Source: CAZWRN01 sp964446685 (GTDB lineage: Bacteria; Patescibacteriota; Microgenomatia; Daviesbacterales; UBA10151). Taken from it: a stretch of DNA of 64,000 nucleotides. Shown piece by piece: positions 1 through 8,293 of this stretch. The position numbers and the translations under genes are program-made. Under the pieces are notes generated by a model. That model was not told the DNA's origin. It searched no databases and saw only the letters and a program-made list of their open reading frames with translations. Location: positions 1 through 64,000 of the forward strand of contig CAYUPO010000006.1 in NCBI GenBank assembly GCA_964446685.1, written 5' to 3'. Within the stretch, counting starts at the first letter, position 1, and the number at the start of each line of letters is the position of its first letter.

Positions 1-56
1 TCCAATATCCAATATCCAATATCCAATATCCAATATCCAATATCCAATATCCAATA
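1..56. repeat. Tandem heptamer repeat (TCCAATA)x8
   Basis: Eight perfect head-to-tail copies of TCCAATA begin at the window edge, so the array may continue upstream. It lies outside any gene. A seven-base unit like this can change copy number by slippage; nothing suggests a coding role. Confidence 0.95.
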
Positions 57-140
57 AAAATTGTCTGTGATTAAAGTAGTTTTATTATTTGACTGAGTTT
101 GTTATCTTGATTCTTTTTCCGGTAATGCTACTTTTAAATT

Positions 141-158
141 AAGGAGGAAATTATTATC
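141..158 (+). promoter_or_regulatory. Strong Shine-Dalgarno with only ATT/ATC start candidates
   Basis: AAGGAGG at 141-147 is a near-perfect ribosome binding site. The codons behind it, in the frame of the Yip1-like gene, are ATT (150), ATT (153) and ATC (156). No ATG, GTG or TTG lies at usable distance; the first conventional in-frame start is TTG 225, 77 bases past the site. Confidence 0.6.
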
Positions 159-737
159 AAACAGACGTCTGTATTCCCCGTTGGATTTTCGACTTTTTTC
201 CCATTTTTTTTCTATTCATTTTTTTTGCCTAAATATTTTGTTTATATACTCCCCCAAACAAACTCCCCTTTTTTGGGACTGATTTATTTTTTGATTAATT
301 TTTCTTTGGCAATTAGTGTTTTTATTTTAGAAAGATGGCTGGAAAACCAAAAACAACAGGTAGTATTTCAAGCTGCATCTGAATCCCTCTTTTTTTATCC
401 AGCAGCGATTGGCGTTTTTGTTGGGTTGGCTTTACTAATGTATTTTTTGTCATTATTGCTGGGAGGAAAAGGTGCTTTTAGCAAAACATTATCTGTCATG
501 GGATTAAGCAGTTTTCCGCTGATGTTTTTATTTGTTCCGGCTCTGGCTCCTTTAGGAATCGCCTGGTGGGGAGGGCTGCTTATATTAACTTTTAAACAAG
601 TACATTCTTATAAATATCGTTATGCTTCCCTCAGTGTGGCTTTTCCTTTGCTTTTGCTTATTATACTGATGATGATTGTAGGGTTTTTTAATTTGTCTTT
701 TTTTACTGATTTGTTTGCTAAACTAATTGTCAGATGA
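153..737 (+). CDS. Yip1-like polytopic membrane protein, probable ATT start
   Basis: A small integral membrane protein with about five hydrophobic segments and the look of bacterial Yip1-domain proteins (a P-x-Y-F segment near the N terminus, polar loop, then paired helices ending GIAWWGG and the C-terminal helix). Function is unknown; Yip1 relatives are membrane-organising or accessory proteins. TTG 225 would give 170 residues but cuts into the first segment and has no ribosome binding site. Using ATT 153 behind the SD at 141-147 adds 24 residues including the LPKYF stretch that fits the family pattern. The stop overlaps the next gene by 4 bases (ATGA), so the two are translationally coupled. 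Confidence 0.6.
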   Translation: MIKQTSVFPVGFSTFFPFFFYSFFLPKYFVYILPQTNSPFLGLIYFLINFSLAISVFILERWLENQKQQVVFQAASESLFFYPAAIGVFVGLALLMYFLSLLLGGKGAFSKTLSVMGLSSFPLMFLFVPALAPLGIAWWGGLLILTFKQVHSYKYRYASLSVAFPLLLLIILMMIVGFFNLSFFTDLFAKLIVR

Positions 738-1420
738 AGTTAACTTTAACAGCAGTAAGACAAGAGCCAAAGAGTGTTTATTCATTTTTCTTTCAGTCTA
801 AAGAGCTAACCATTTGGCAGGCTGGGCAATATCTCAGATATCATATTGATGATCTGGCTACTGATTCCCGTGGTGAAAACCGGTTCTTCTCAATTGCCAG
901 TGCTCCTTTAGAAAAACAGATTCAACTGACAACCCGGATTGATCCTGACAAAGGTAGTAGTTTTAAAAAAAATTTACTCAGTTTAACGCCAGGCGATGAG
1001 ATTTCAGCAGCAGGTCCAAATGGCGCTTTTATAGTTGAAGATCCGTCAGATAATTTTGTTTTTGTAGCCGGAGGAATTGGTATTACTCCATTTAGAGCGA
1101 TTATTTTAGATTTATATTTAAAAAGCCTACCTATTAATATCACCCTTTTTTATGCCAATAAAAATAGTGAACTGATATTTCAAAAAGAGTTAGAAGAGAT
1201 TTCATCTACAAACCCTAAGTTTAAGATCCATTATTTTGTCGGTGAAAATATTTTAACACCTCAAATAATCAATCAACTAGTCCCCCACAGTAAAACTTCC
1301 TTATTTTATATATCCGGACCTGAACCAATGATGACTAGTTTTGAAAAATCATTTATCCAAATGGGAATCTCTGAAAACAAAATTAAACATGATTATTTCC
1401 CTGGGTATACCGACTATTAA
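734..1420 (+). CDS. FAD/NAD(P)-binding oxidoreductase (ferredoxin-NADP reductase fold)
   Basis: A 228-residue stand-alone flavin reductase. The N-terminal beta-barrel carries the FAD motif RFFSIAS (family R-x-Y-S); the C-terminal NAD(P) domain has GGIGITPF and later YISGPEPM, as in FNR and the reductase parts of oxygenases. No ferredoxin or haem domain is attached, so the electron acceptor is unknown. Its start overlaps the stop of the Yip1-like gene, making a two-gene operon; an association with the membrane through that partner is possible but only inferred. Confidence 0.85.
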   Translation: MKLTLTAVRQEPKSVYSFFFQSKELTIWQAGQYLRYHIDDLATDSRGENRFFSIASAPLEKQIQLTTRIDPDKGSSFKKNLLSLTPGDEISAAGPNGAFIVEDPSDNFVFVAGGIGITPFRAIILDLYLKSLPINITLFYANKNSELIFQKELEEISSTNPKFKIHYFVGENILTPQIINQLVPHSKTSLFYISGPEPMMTSFEKSFIQMGISENKIKHDYFPGYTDY

Positions 1421-1464
1421 GTCTGCTATATTTTTCGACAGAGCGAAGTAAATGGAAAAATGCC

Positions 1465-2346
1465 TTATTTAACAATCACTTTTAGTATTTCCTGGGCAAT
1501 TTTAACTGATCTTTCGGCTCCAGCCCGGGTCGGATTTAACTCAGATAAATCAAATGAGATATTTTGGTGTTGAGCAATAATACCAAGGATTTCAAAAACT
1601 TCCTGCTTCATCCATTTCCCATCTTCAGGTATCCCAGTTGCTCCGGCTATGGAACGATGAAAAACATCAATATCAAAATTAACATGAATAAACTGATACC
1701 TATCTAAGAACTCATTTAAAAATGTCTGAAAGGCTTTTTTGTTTTTTGTATACTGCTCGACAGTAAGTGTTTTTAGCTTTTTGGTTTTGAAAAACTGGGG
1801 CTCATCACCATCTAAAACCATATTGCCGATAAATATTCCCTGTGATGAGTCAAATTTATCCGGCACTAAATGATTTATGGCTTCGATGTCGAAATTATCA
1901 AAGAAAGGTCTCATATACATCCCATGAAAATTTTTGCTTTCACTGCCTTCATAGGAATTTGACTCACCATGGGAATCAAACTGAATATAGCCGATTTTTG
2001 TGACATCTTTAACTCTTTCACTCAGTGCCAAAAGTGAAGCAAATGTAACAGTATTATCGCCACCAATTACCAGTTGTATTTCATCTGGTTTGATATTTTG
2101 GTTAATAAATTCTTTGAACCAGACCATCTCTTTGACTAACTCTGTGACATATTCTCCTTTAGATATTTTTTCCGGATCGGAAAAAAAGAAACTGTCAGTT
2201 TTAGCTTCTTTTAACTCACTCAAAAAGTCAGCTGTTAAAATAGCATCAGCTCCATCTTCTACACCATAATTAAACTCTTTTTGTCTAGCCGGCGGATGTG
2301 TCAGACCAATACGTGATTTAGCTTTAAAAAAATGCGGTGTTTTCAT
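1465..2346 (-). CDS. Divergent arginase/agmatinase-fold protein
   Basis: A 293-residue member of the ureohydrolase (arginase, agmatinase, formiminoglutamase) superfamily. The family metal motifs are recognisable but altered: GGDH is GGDNT (95-99), DAHAD is DSHGE (124-128), while the DxD of FDIDVF (224-229) is kept, and DLSELNPTRAG (266-276) matches the family C-terminal motif. Two of the usual six manganese ligands are therefore changed (His to Asn, Asp to Glu). It may bind one metal or use another substrate. It is the last gene of the T-box operon and overlaps the upstream hydrolase gene by 4 bases. Substrate cannot be named. Confidence 0.75.
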   Translation of the reverse strand: MKTPHFFKAKSRIGLTHPPARQKEFNYGVEDGADAILTADFLSELKEAKTDSFFFSDPEKISKGEYVTELVKEMVWFKEFINQNIKPDEIQLVIGGDNTVTFASLLALSERVKDVTKIGYIQFDSHGESNSYEGSESKNFHGMYMRPFFDNFDIEAINHLVPDKFDSSQGIFIGNMVLDGDEPQFFKTKKLKTLTVEQYTKNKKAFQTFLNEFLDRYQFIHVNFDIDVFHRSIAGATGIPEDGKWMKQEVFEILGIIAQHQNISFDLSELNPTRAGAERSVKIAQEILKVIVK

Positions 2347-3149
2347 AGTTCTTTAAATCCCAGCCAGACCATAAAATCCTTTACTGCTAAATTGGATGTG
2401 CGACTACTATGATCTCCTTCCGTGTAGAGATTTAGTTTAAACGAATCTGGCGTAGATGGAAAGTGCTGAGAAATCTTTTTATAGTATCTAAGAGATTTTG
2501 AAAAATGGACACACGTATCCTTCTTGCCATGTCCAATAAAAAGTTTGGCATTTTCCAAATATTTAATATTGTCCATTGGGGAAAGGTCATCTTTATTTTC
2601 TAAATGACCTTCCCAGACTTTATTTGTAATACCCCTGTATAAATATTTATATCCTCCTTCAAACATGGTTCTCAAAAAATCGGTATTACTTTCTTCTCCT
2701 TTTATAGAACCGCAGGATTTGCTATCAACTACTGGATAAATAATTGCTAACTCCTTAATTTTGTTGTTAAATCTAGGTAATACAGGAATATACGTCCCTC
2801 CGAAACTTCTTCCGATAAAAATAACCCTCTTATACTTTAACTTTATCTGACTGTTGTTATATATATCATTTCCCACACAACCAGTTTTATATTGCTCAAA
2901 TAGGACTAAGAATGTTTTCAGGCAATTTTTCGGTGTAAAACTCCCTCCACTTCGACCATAGCCAATATAATCAGGCACAAATAAATCAACTCCAAAGTTT
3001 AATAGTATTGGGGCATCAGGTAATGTGCCATTATCCGGAGGGATCGGGGCCCCGATCCCATATATTACTAAGGTGTTTGTTTTCCTTTTACTCTTGTAAT
3101 AAGTGCCGGATATATTGCCTATTTTTAATGTTTTAAAATTAATCTTCAT
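2343..3149 (-). CDS. Alpha/beta hydrolase
   Basis: A 268-residue alpha/beta-hydrolase fold protein. The nucleophile elbow is GRSFGGTY (Ser about residue 116), an acid candidate is in GHGKKDTCV, and the histidine is in EGDHSS near the C terminus, giving a complete catalytic triad. There is no signal peptide. It resembles dienelactone hydrolase or peptidase-like members but no substrate can be assigned. It is fourth in the minus-strand T-box operon and overlaps the arginase-like gene by 4 bases, suggesting that the two act in one pathway. Confidence 0.8.
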   Translation of the reverse strand: MKINFKTLKIGNISGTYYKSKRKTNTLVIYGIGAPIPPDNGTLPDAPILLNFGVDLFVPDYIGYGRSGGSFTPKNCLKTFLVLFEQYKTGCVGNDIYNNSQIKLKYKRVIFIGRSFGGTYIPVLPRFNNKIKELAIIYPVVDSKSCGSIKGEESNTDFLRTMFEGGYKYLYRGITNKVWEGHLENKDDLSPMDNIKYLENAKLFIGHGKKDTCVHFSKSLRYYKKISQHFPSTPDSFKLNLYTEGDHSSRTSNLAVKDFMVWLGFKEL

Positions 3150-3165
3150 AAGCGCTTATGTCTTT

Positions 3166-3735
3166 CTAGGCTTTTAACTGCAACCTTGCCATACCCTTTA
3201 ACTCCGGAGTCATATTAGAGATTCCAAATAAAGGCTCAAACCTTTCAGTTGCGATATACAGTCCAGTATCGCCCACTAATTTGGGAATCATATGGTCGAA
3301 ACTTAAATAACCGGCAGTCAACCAATATACCTCATCACTAGATGTTTGTCCCCCTAGATGATGCATCTTTTTAATGACTTTTTTATTTCTTCCATTTCCC
3401 TCAACATAAGGTGGCAAACCCACTGATACTAAGAAATCATTAAGATGTTTAATGATTTCTTCAGGAGAATAAACCCCCTTATGTGGACCAGCGATACTTT
3501 CTTTGGGATTTACAAAATCCGGTCCAGGAATTCCAAGTTCTGTATAATTAGTATAGGTGTGCTTTATACCTTGGTCATTACAGAATCCTGTAAAAGCTGC
3601 TTTGTACACTTCATTATGTCCATGCAACTTTTCAAACTCTTCCTGAATGGGTTCTCCTGCTAAAAGTACACCTTTATTTGCAAAAACTGCTGTCACATCC
3701 AAGTTACCTCCCTGAATGACTGCAAATTTGTGCAT
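3166..3735 (-). CDS. Conserved-looking protein of unknown function, T-box operon
   Basis: A 189-residue soluble protein that I do not recognise. It has no membrane segment or signal peptide. Visible features are an N-terminal strand followed by GG (FAVIQGGN), a histidine-containing central segment (KKMHHLGGQ) and several conserved-looking glycines and aromatic residues, compatible with an enzyme. It sits 16 bases upstream of the hydrolase gene and 52 bases downstream of the small gene at 3788-3979, all on the minus strand behind the T-box leader. Confidence 0.6.
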   Translation of the reverse strand: MHKFAVIQGGNLDVTAVFANKGVLLAGEPIQEEFEKLHGHNEVYKAAFTGFCNDQGIKHTYTNYTELGIPGPDFVNPKESIAGPHKGVYSPEEIIKHLNDFLVSVGLPPYVEGNGRNKKVIKKMHHLGGQTSSDEVYWLTAGYLSFDHMIPKLVGDTGLYIATERFEPLFGISNMTPELKGMARLQLKA

Positions 3736-3787
3736 TGTAATCAGTACTGATTTTAGAGCTAGCCATTTATTAGTAACTCTAGATGTT

Positions 3788-3979
3788 TCAATACTTGCGG
3801 GGATGCCCTAAAAGTTTCGATTCTTTCAGGGCTCCTGGTGCATACAAAGGGCATAAAGTTACTAAAGCCATTACATTTGGACCTGAAATAGCATGCTTAT
3901 TGACCAGATTGCTTTCTGGCCATACTTGCGCTACATTTTTTTCAAGTTCGATTCCAAATTTATGTCCTTCTATCATCAT
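3788..3979 (-). CDS. Small orphan protein with strong ribosome binding site
   Basis: A 63-residue reading frame with no recognisable domain. The case for it being real is its translation signal: AAGGAGGTGA (complement of about 3982-3991) lies five bases before ATG 3979, one of the best SD sites in the window. GTG 3985 is possible but overlaps the SD. It overlaps the end of the upstream gene by 20 bases, the arrangement of an operon-internal gene. Function unknown. Confidence 0.55.
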   Translation of the reverse strand: MMIEGHKFGIELEKNVAQVWPESNLVNKHAISGPNVMALVTLCPLYAPGALKESKLLGHPRKY

Positions 3980-4217
3980 TTTCACCTCCTTTCTGGCTTA
4001 AAACTGTAAGCCTCGTTTTGATATCTTTTTTTAACCTCATAAGCTCTTCATAGTTATCATAGAAACTGTCTTCTTTAAAAATGAACGGGTATTGCCAGCT
4101 ATTAATACCTATTTTTTCTGCTTGTAAAAGCAGAGGTGAAAAATCTTCTCTCCATAACCTTTCATTTCTATTAAATATGTTTTGACTTATAAATCCTCTA
4201 TTATTACTTTCTCTCAT
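3960..4217 (-). CDS. Orphan protein, first gene after the T-box leader
   Basis: An 85-residue soluble, charged protein of unknown function, aromatic-rich in the middle (LWREDF, NSWQYPFIF, FYDNYEEL) with a basic helical C terminus. It is the first reading frame after the T-box terminator, starting at ATG 4217 about 17 bases past the terminator U-tract, with a weak GGAAAG ribosome binding site. No aminoacyl-tRNA synthetase or transporter motif is visible, so it is not a classical T-box target. Confidence 0.6.
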   Translation of the reverse strand: MRESNNRGFISQNIFNRNERLWREDFSPLLLQAEKIGINSWQYPFIFKEDSFYDNYEELMRLKKDIKTRLTVLSQKGGENDDRRT

Positions 4218-4233
4218 GGTTTCTTTCCGGGCA

Positions 4234-4352
4234 CAAAAAAAGCCCTTGTAAACTCATTACTTCGTTAAGATGCTGAAACTAGTTCAGCATGACAAAAGTA
4301 AGAAAATCTTGCTTTTCTCACTTCGTTTAAAAAGTAACAAACTTACAAGGGC
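4234..4352 (-). terminator. T-box terminator with an oversized loop
   Basis: The ten-base arms GCCCTTGTAA and TTACAAGGGC are separated by about 90 bases instead of a short loop, and followed by seven T. The loop contains a REP-like palindrome (GCTGAA...TTCAGC, 4273-4290) and a second AT-rich hairpin, as if mobile palindromes had inserted in the loop without breaking the arms. Confidence 0.75.
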
Positions 4353-4665
4353 CAACAATTTTGGCGGTGCCACCTTGTTTTAATATGCTTTATTCAATAA
4401 GGACCTTTTCACTCGCAGTAGAAAAATTGTACTGCTCGCTTCAAAGAACCTTCCATTTTAAGAAGCTCCTCTTTAATTCAAAGGGGTCTTAAAACGTAAA
4501 AATCCCGCCTACGCGAGATGTCTGATGAAAAAGAATATCCTCTTTCATGACATGCTCCGATACTTACCGACACATGTTACTGTCTTTTACGGTTTCGTCT
4601 CCGTAGTCCATTTTGGAACTCAGCTCCTTCCGCGCGACTGGAAGTTAGAACGCTTTTAATATTAA
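4236..4665 (-). promoter_or_regulatory. T-box leader (tRNA-sensing transcription attenuator)
   Basis: The minus strand reads AAGGTGGCACCGCC at 4376-4363, the conserved T-box that pairs with an uncharged tRNA acceptor end. Upstream are several hairpins as expected for Stem I and Stem III, including GCAGTA/TACTGC just before the antiterminator. A GG-x6-CC apical element (TACGGAGACGAAACCGTA) resembles the Stem I distal region. Downstream, GCCCTTGTAA (4352-4343) pairs with TTACAAGGGC (4251-4242), followed by a run of T: the terminator. I could not assign the specifier codon. The leader drives the operon 4217 to 1465. Confidence 0.85.
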
Positions 4666-4687
4666 GTTGTATAATTATTATACTTTT

Positions 4688-4861
4688 ATGGAGAAAGTTT
4701 TGTCAAATTATGGGCTTAATAATCCAACTGAAGTTTCCCATAAATTATCTTTTGCTTCTACCCAACCATGTCCTGTTTGTAATTTTTTAATTGGGGCTCT
4801 TGCCGGATCAAAGGATGCCATCTGTCAGAACTGCGGTTATAAAGATCCCTGCTGTGAATGA
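4688..4861 (+). CDS. Small zinc-ribbon protein
   Basis: A 57-residue protein with CPVC and CQNCGY separated by 18 residues, followed by CC at the end: a treble-clef or zinc-ribbon arrangement. A TTG seven codons upstream is possible, but ATG 4688 is placed exactly six bases after TATTAT (4676-4681), matching the leaderless pattern of this genome. Small zinc ribbons of this kind usually bind nucleic acid or protein partners. It is divergent from the T-box operon and shares its promoter region. Confidence 0.7.
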   Translation: MEKVLSNYGLNNPTEVSHKLSFASTQPCPVCNFLIGALAGSKDAICQNCGYKDPCCE

Positions 4862-4876
4862 AATGTTAGATTAATC

Positions 4877-4905
4877 TTGATAATAACTCTGCCGTTTGAC
4901 ACAAT
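4877..4905 (+). promoter_or_regulatory. Promoter placing transcription start at GTG 4912
   Basis: TTGATA (4877-4882), 17-base spacer, CACAAT (4900-4905), then six bases to GTG 4912. The spacing predicts a leaderless mRNA. Confidence 0.6.
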
Positions 4906-4911
4906 GATGAG

Positions 4912-7362
4912 GTGTTTATCCTTCTACTTATTACTGTACCTATTTTTTATGTGATTGGACTTGCTTCCTTTATTGTATGGGTAATGAGATCTCTCAAAAG
5001 TAAAAACTCAGAAAAAGAAAATTTATCCTTACTTGAACAACTCAGAAAAGAAGTTAAGCTTCATCCAGATCAAAAAATCTCCAACTTTTTGCATTCTCTT
5101 TCAACTAAACACGAATTATCATTTGATAGTGGTGAGGAAGAAGATGATCAATCTTTTTCTGTCACTGAGACAAAAAAAATATTTACATCAGAAAGATCAG
5201 CTAATTCTGACCTGGATGTAATCTGGCGGAACTGGTATTCCCATAATTCTATAAACTTGCTTCTGTACGTTGGTGCATTTTTGATAGTTGCATCAGCTTC
5301 CATTTTTGTTGGTTTTCAGTGGCAGACTATTGATGGTGTTATCAAGGCCGCTGTTATTTCTTTGTGCATGTTAGGATTTTTGGGATTTGGAGTTTGGTTT
5401 TATTATATTCCAAAAATCAGAAATGCTGGTGTCACTTTCACAGCAATAGCTGCTCTTTTAATCCCCTTTGTTGGTTATGCATGGTATAACTTTGTTTTAA
5501 AAAACCTGGGGTTATCATTTGGCTCGGTCTGGCTTGTCACCTCTGTTATTTCACTTTTGGCTTACCTGAGTTTTTCTTTTTGGCAGAAAAATAAGTTCTA
5601 TGCTTATACCAGTGCTTTAGGTGTTTTTTCAATGATGCTGTCTCTGGTAAATGTTTACGGGTTAGATAGCAAGTATTACATTGTCAGTGGCATTTTCTCG
5701 ACCTTTATTCTTCTGGCAGCAAGACTACTTTTAAAGACCACAAAGTATTCACAGACTGATCACTTAATCCAACCACTTGAGCTATCTGAAAATATTCTGC
5801 TTCCACTTACTGCTATCTATGGTTTTTCAATAGCTTTATCAGAAAATATGGTTTTTTCTCTTGAAGTGACTATTAGTTTGTTTATGACCACACTTTATTA
5901 TTTCTGTTCATATCTTTTAACCAGGCGGCCAATTCATCTGACTTTATCAGCTATTTTATTTCCGATAACTCTGGCGGTCTTTTATACCTGGCAGGATTTT
6001 ATACCGGTATATTTAGGATATATATTAAATCTGGTAGCAGGATTTTATCTTCTGTTTGGACTGGTGTTTTCCAAGAATAACCGTCAGGAAGAAACAGATA
6101 TTAATATAATTTTATCTCTGCTTTTAACTATTATAATTTTTATTGTTGCCTTTTTTGGTGGGTCTACGCCAATTGATCGATTTGTTTTTGCTCTTATCCC
6201 AGCAATGATCGCCATAGGATGCAGCTATATTAAAAGGAATCCTTACTTTCTGGGTATAAGTGCTCTATTTGCAGGTATTGCAGGATATCTATTTATTAAT
6301 CAGTATTTACAACTTCCAAACGGCTCACGAATTACTTCATTTTATTTCCTGTTTTTGAGTTCTGCTGCATACATTGCAGCACTCTATTTTAAAGATAATG
6401 AAAAAATAAAATCTGTTGCACTTCCAACTATTGTTATCTATTCCATTTCATCCCTTGCTTTAGTTTTTAATGAACAACTTTACTTACTGCTAGAATATTT
6501 CTTTATCGCCGGTTTAGCTTTTGCCGGTGCAATCCATTTTTCGAAAAAAGACTTAATCTACCTGTCAAATTTCTTACTAAATCTTGGTTTATTTACTACT
6601 CTGGGATATTTAAAGATTGAGAATACTTTATATCCCTTCTTTTTCTCAGGAACAGGACTTCTTTTTTACTTTATCAGCTTTACATTACCGGAAGAATTAT
6701 CTTCCCGATACCGCAACAGTGGCTTTACAGAATTAATGGTTACTCCGCTGATGTATGGGTTGGGTGCGGGAAGCTATTATTATTCAGCTGATGCTGTTTC
6801 AAAAATCTACGAACAAAATAGCTTAATATGCGCCTATTTGGCTAGTGGGATAGCCGCTTTTGATGCTTTTAGATCAAAAGAAAGTTTGTCTGCCTATTTT
6901 GCATCTGCAGTAGCAATGACAACGATACTCTGGCAAATTAAATATCTCAATTTTTCCGACGCTCAGTTTTATGCTATTCCACTGGGGATCTACTTCTTTG
7001 GTTTGGCCTACTCACGTAAAATAAAAGACGACCAGGCAAACCGTCAGTTGCTTGATATAGTTGGTCTGGTTATCTGGTTATTGCCAACATTAGTTCAGGC
7101 ATTTGATTTATCTGGTGCAAAATATGGTCTTATCTTAGGTTTTGAAGGGGTTATCCTATTGTTGGCCGGTATTACTATGCAATACCGGTTATATATGTAT
7201 GGCGGAATTATAGCTATTGTTCTGGCAGTTTTTTCTCAGACATATAATTATCTCTTTTCTCTCCCCCGCTGGTTGATAACTGGTCTGGCCGGTTTGATTT
7301 TTCTGGTTGTAGCGACAACGTTGCTATTAAAAAGGAAAGATGAAACCCAGGGTAAAGAGTAA
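4912..7362 (+). CDS. Large polytopic membrane protein (DUF2157-like)
   Basis: An 816-residue protein: one N-terminal transmembrane helix, a charged cytoplasmic stretch to about residue 110, then some twenty hydrophobic helices to the C terminus. The first of these (LLLYVGAFLIVASASIFV) matches the opening helix of DUF2157-like bacterial membrane proteins of unknown function. No catalytic motif is visible. GTG 4912 is preferred because a -35/-10 pair ends six bases before it; the two ATGs just upstream are out of frame. It is convergent with the nucleotidyltransferase gene, seven bases away. Confidence 0.7.
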   Translation: MFILLLITVPIFYVIGLASFIVWVMRSLKSKNSEKENLSLLEQLRKEVKLHPDQKISNFLHSLSTKHELSFDSGEEEDDQSFSVTETKKIFTSERSANSDLDVIWRNWYSHNSINLLLYVGAFLIVASASIFVGFQWQTIDGVIKAAVISLCMLGFLGFGVWFYYIPKIRNAGVTFTAIAALLIPFVGYAWYNFVLKNLGLSFGSVWLVTSVISLLAYLSFSFWQKNKFYAYTSALGVFSMMLSLVNVYGLDSKYYIVSGIFSTFILLAARLLLKTTKYSQTDHLIQPLELSENILLPLTAIYGFSIALSENMVFSLEVTISLFMTTLYYFCSYLLTRRPIHLTLSAILFPITLAVFYTWQDFIPVYLGYILNLVAGFYLLFGLVFSKNNRQEETDINIILSLLLTIIIFIVAFFGGSTPIDRFVFALIPAMIAIGCSYIKRNPYFLGISALFAGIAGYLFINQYLQLPNGSRITSFYFLFLSSAAYIAALYFKDNEKIKSVALPTIVIYSISSLALVFNEQLYLLLEYFFIAGLAFAGAIHFSKKDLIYLSNFLLNLGLFTTLGYLKIENTLYPFFFSGTGLLFYFISFTLPEELSSRYRNSGFTELMVTPLMYGLGAGSYYYSADAVSKIYEQNSLICAYLASGIAAFDAFRSKESLSAYFASAVAMTTILWQIKYLNFSDAQFYAIPLGIYFFGLAYSRKIKDDQANRQLLDIVGLVIWLLPTLVQAFDLSGAKYGLILGFEGVILLLAGITMQYRLYMYGGIIAIVLAVFSQTYNYLFSLPRWLITGLAGLIFLVVATTLLLKRKDETQGKE

Positions 7363-7369
7363 CTTTTTA

Positions 7370-7849
7370 TTAGTTTGCTAACTTGGCTTTTTTTATAATC
7401 TTTGAAGTTGAGTGATCTTTAATTGGTTCTGCGACATACACTAATTTGGCTCCTATTTTTTTGGCTTGGCGCTTTTTATGAAAATCATACTTATCCCCTT
7501 TTGTAGTAGCTATTATTTCTGGTTTTAATTTTTCAATCAAAGCATCGTATTCATTATCTGAGGTAAATTCAGCCAGTTTTAAAACAAAATCAACGCTTTT
7601 TAGTTCTGACAGTATCTGGGCTCTGACATCCTGGGTGTGGATCGGACGGCCTTTTCCTTTTAATTTTTTGATGGTCTTATCACTTTCCAGTAAGACTATC
7701 AACAAATCCCCTTTGGCTTTGGCATTTTTTAAAAATGTGATATGTCCTAGATGAAGCAAATCAAAACAACCTCCGGCTATTACTATTTTTTTGTGATGCA
7801 GTTGGGCGATTAATTGATCAAGTTCAGTAAATGAAAAAATTGTAGTCAT
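7370..7849 (-). CDS. Cytidylyltransferase-like nucleotidyltransferase (RfaE2/TagD type)
   Basis: A 159-residue nucleotidyltransferase. GGCFDLLHLGH (about 26-36) is the nucleotide-binding HxGH motif, GKGRPIHTQDVRAQIL and the late STSKII motif complete the active site. The pattern is closest to the C-terminal domain of HldE/RfaE and to glycerol-3-phosphate cytidylyltransferases; it activates a sugar or polyol phosphate for envelope synthesis. The precise substrate is unknown. TAGAAT (7856-7861) lies six bases before ATG 7849, so the transcript is probably leaderless. Confidence 0.85.
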   Translation of the reverse strand: MTTIFSFTELDQLIAQLHHKKIVIAGGCFDLLHLGHITFLKNAKAKGDLLIVLLESDKTIKKLKGKGRPIHTQDVRAQILSELKSVDFVLKLAEFTSDNEYDALIEKLKPEIIATTKGDKYDFHKKRQAKKIGAKLVYVAEPIKDHSTSKIIKKAKLAN

Positions 7850-7880
7850 GGGAGCATTCTAACAGAAAAGCGAGAAATAT

Positions 7881-8237
7881 TTAATTTGGGAAGTATTTAT
7901 TGGCAAGTGTTAAAAGTTCATTCATTTCAAAAGGCTTGTCCAGAAAATCGTTAACAATCTCCTGGTCTATTTTTTGTCTGTTTCGGGGATCTGCTGAAAG
8001 CATAATAATCGGAATATTTTTTGTTTCCGGATGCGACTTAATATTTTTGGCGATTATAAATCCATCGGTGCCGGATAAAAAGTAATCAAGAAATATCAGA
8101 CCTGGGAGATTATCCGGGGATTGCAGTAGGATTTTTTCATCGTGAGAAAGTTCTACTTCAAAACCTTCAGATTCCAAAATAGCTTTCAAGGCGTCTTTGA
8201 TACCTTCGTCATCATCGATAACCAGGATTTTCCTCAT
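7881..8237 (-). CDS. Receiver-only response regulator
   Basis: A 118-residue CheY-like receiver domain with no output domain. The acidic pair (IDDDEG), phosphorylatable Asp in FLDYFLSG (about residue 51), the SAD switch and Lys in DKPFE are all present, so it should accept a phosphate. No kinase is adjacent; a candidate partner is the histidine kinase at 18235-19713. Unlike most single genes here it has a strong Shine-Dalgarno (AAGGAGG, 8 bases upstream). Confidence 0.9.
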   Translation of the reverse strand: MRKILVIDDDEGIKDALKAILESEGFEVELSHDEKILLQSPDNLPGLIFLDYFLSGTDGFIIAKNIKSHPETKNIPIIMLSADPRNRQKIDQEIVNDFLDKPFEMNELLTLANKYFPN

Positions 8238-8293
8238 AACTCCTCCTTAACTTTTCGTATCTTAACACAATAAATCTAATAGTTAGGTAAGAA

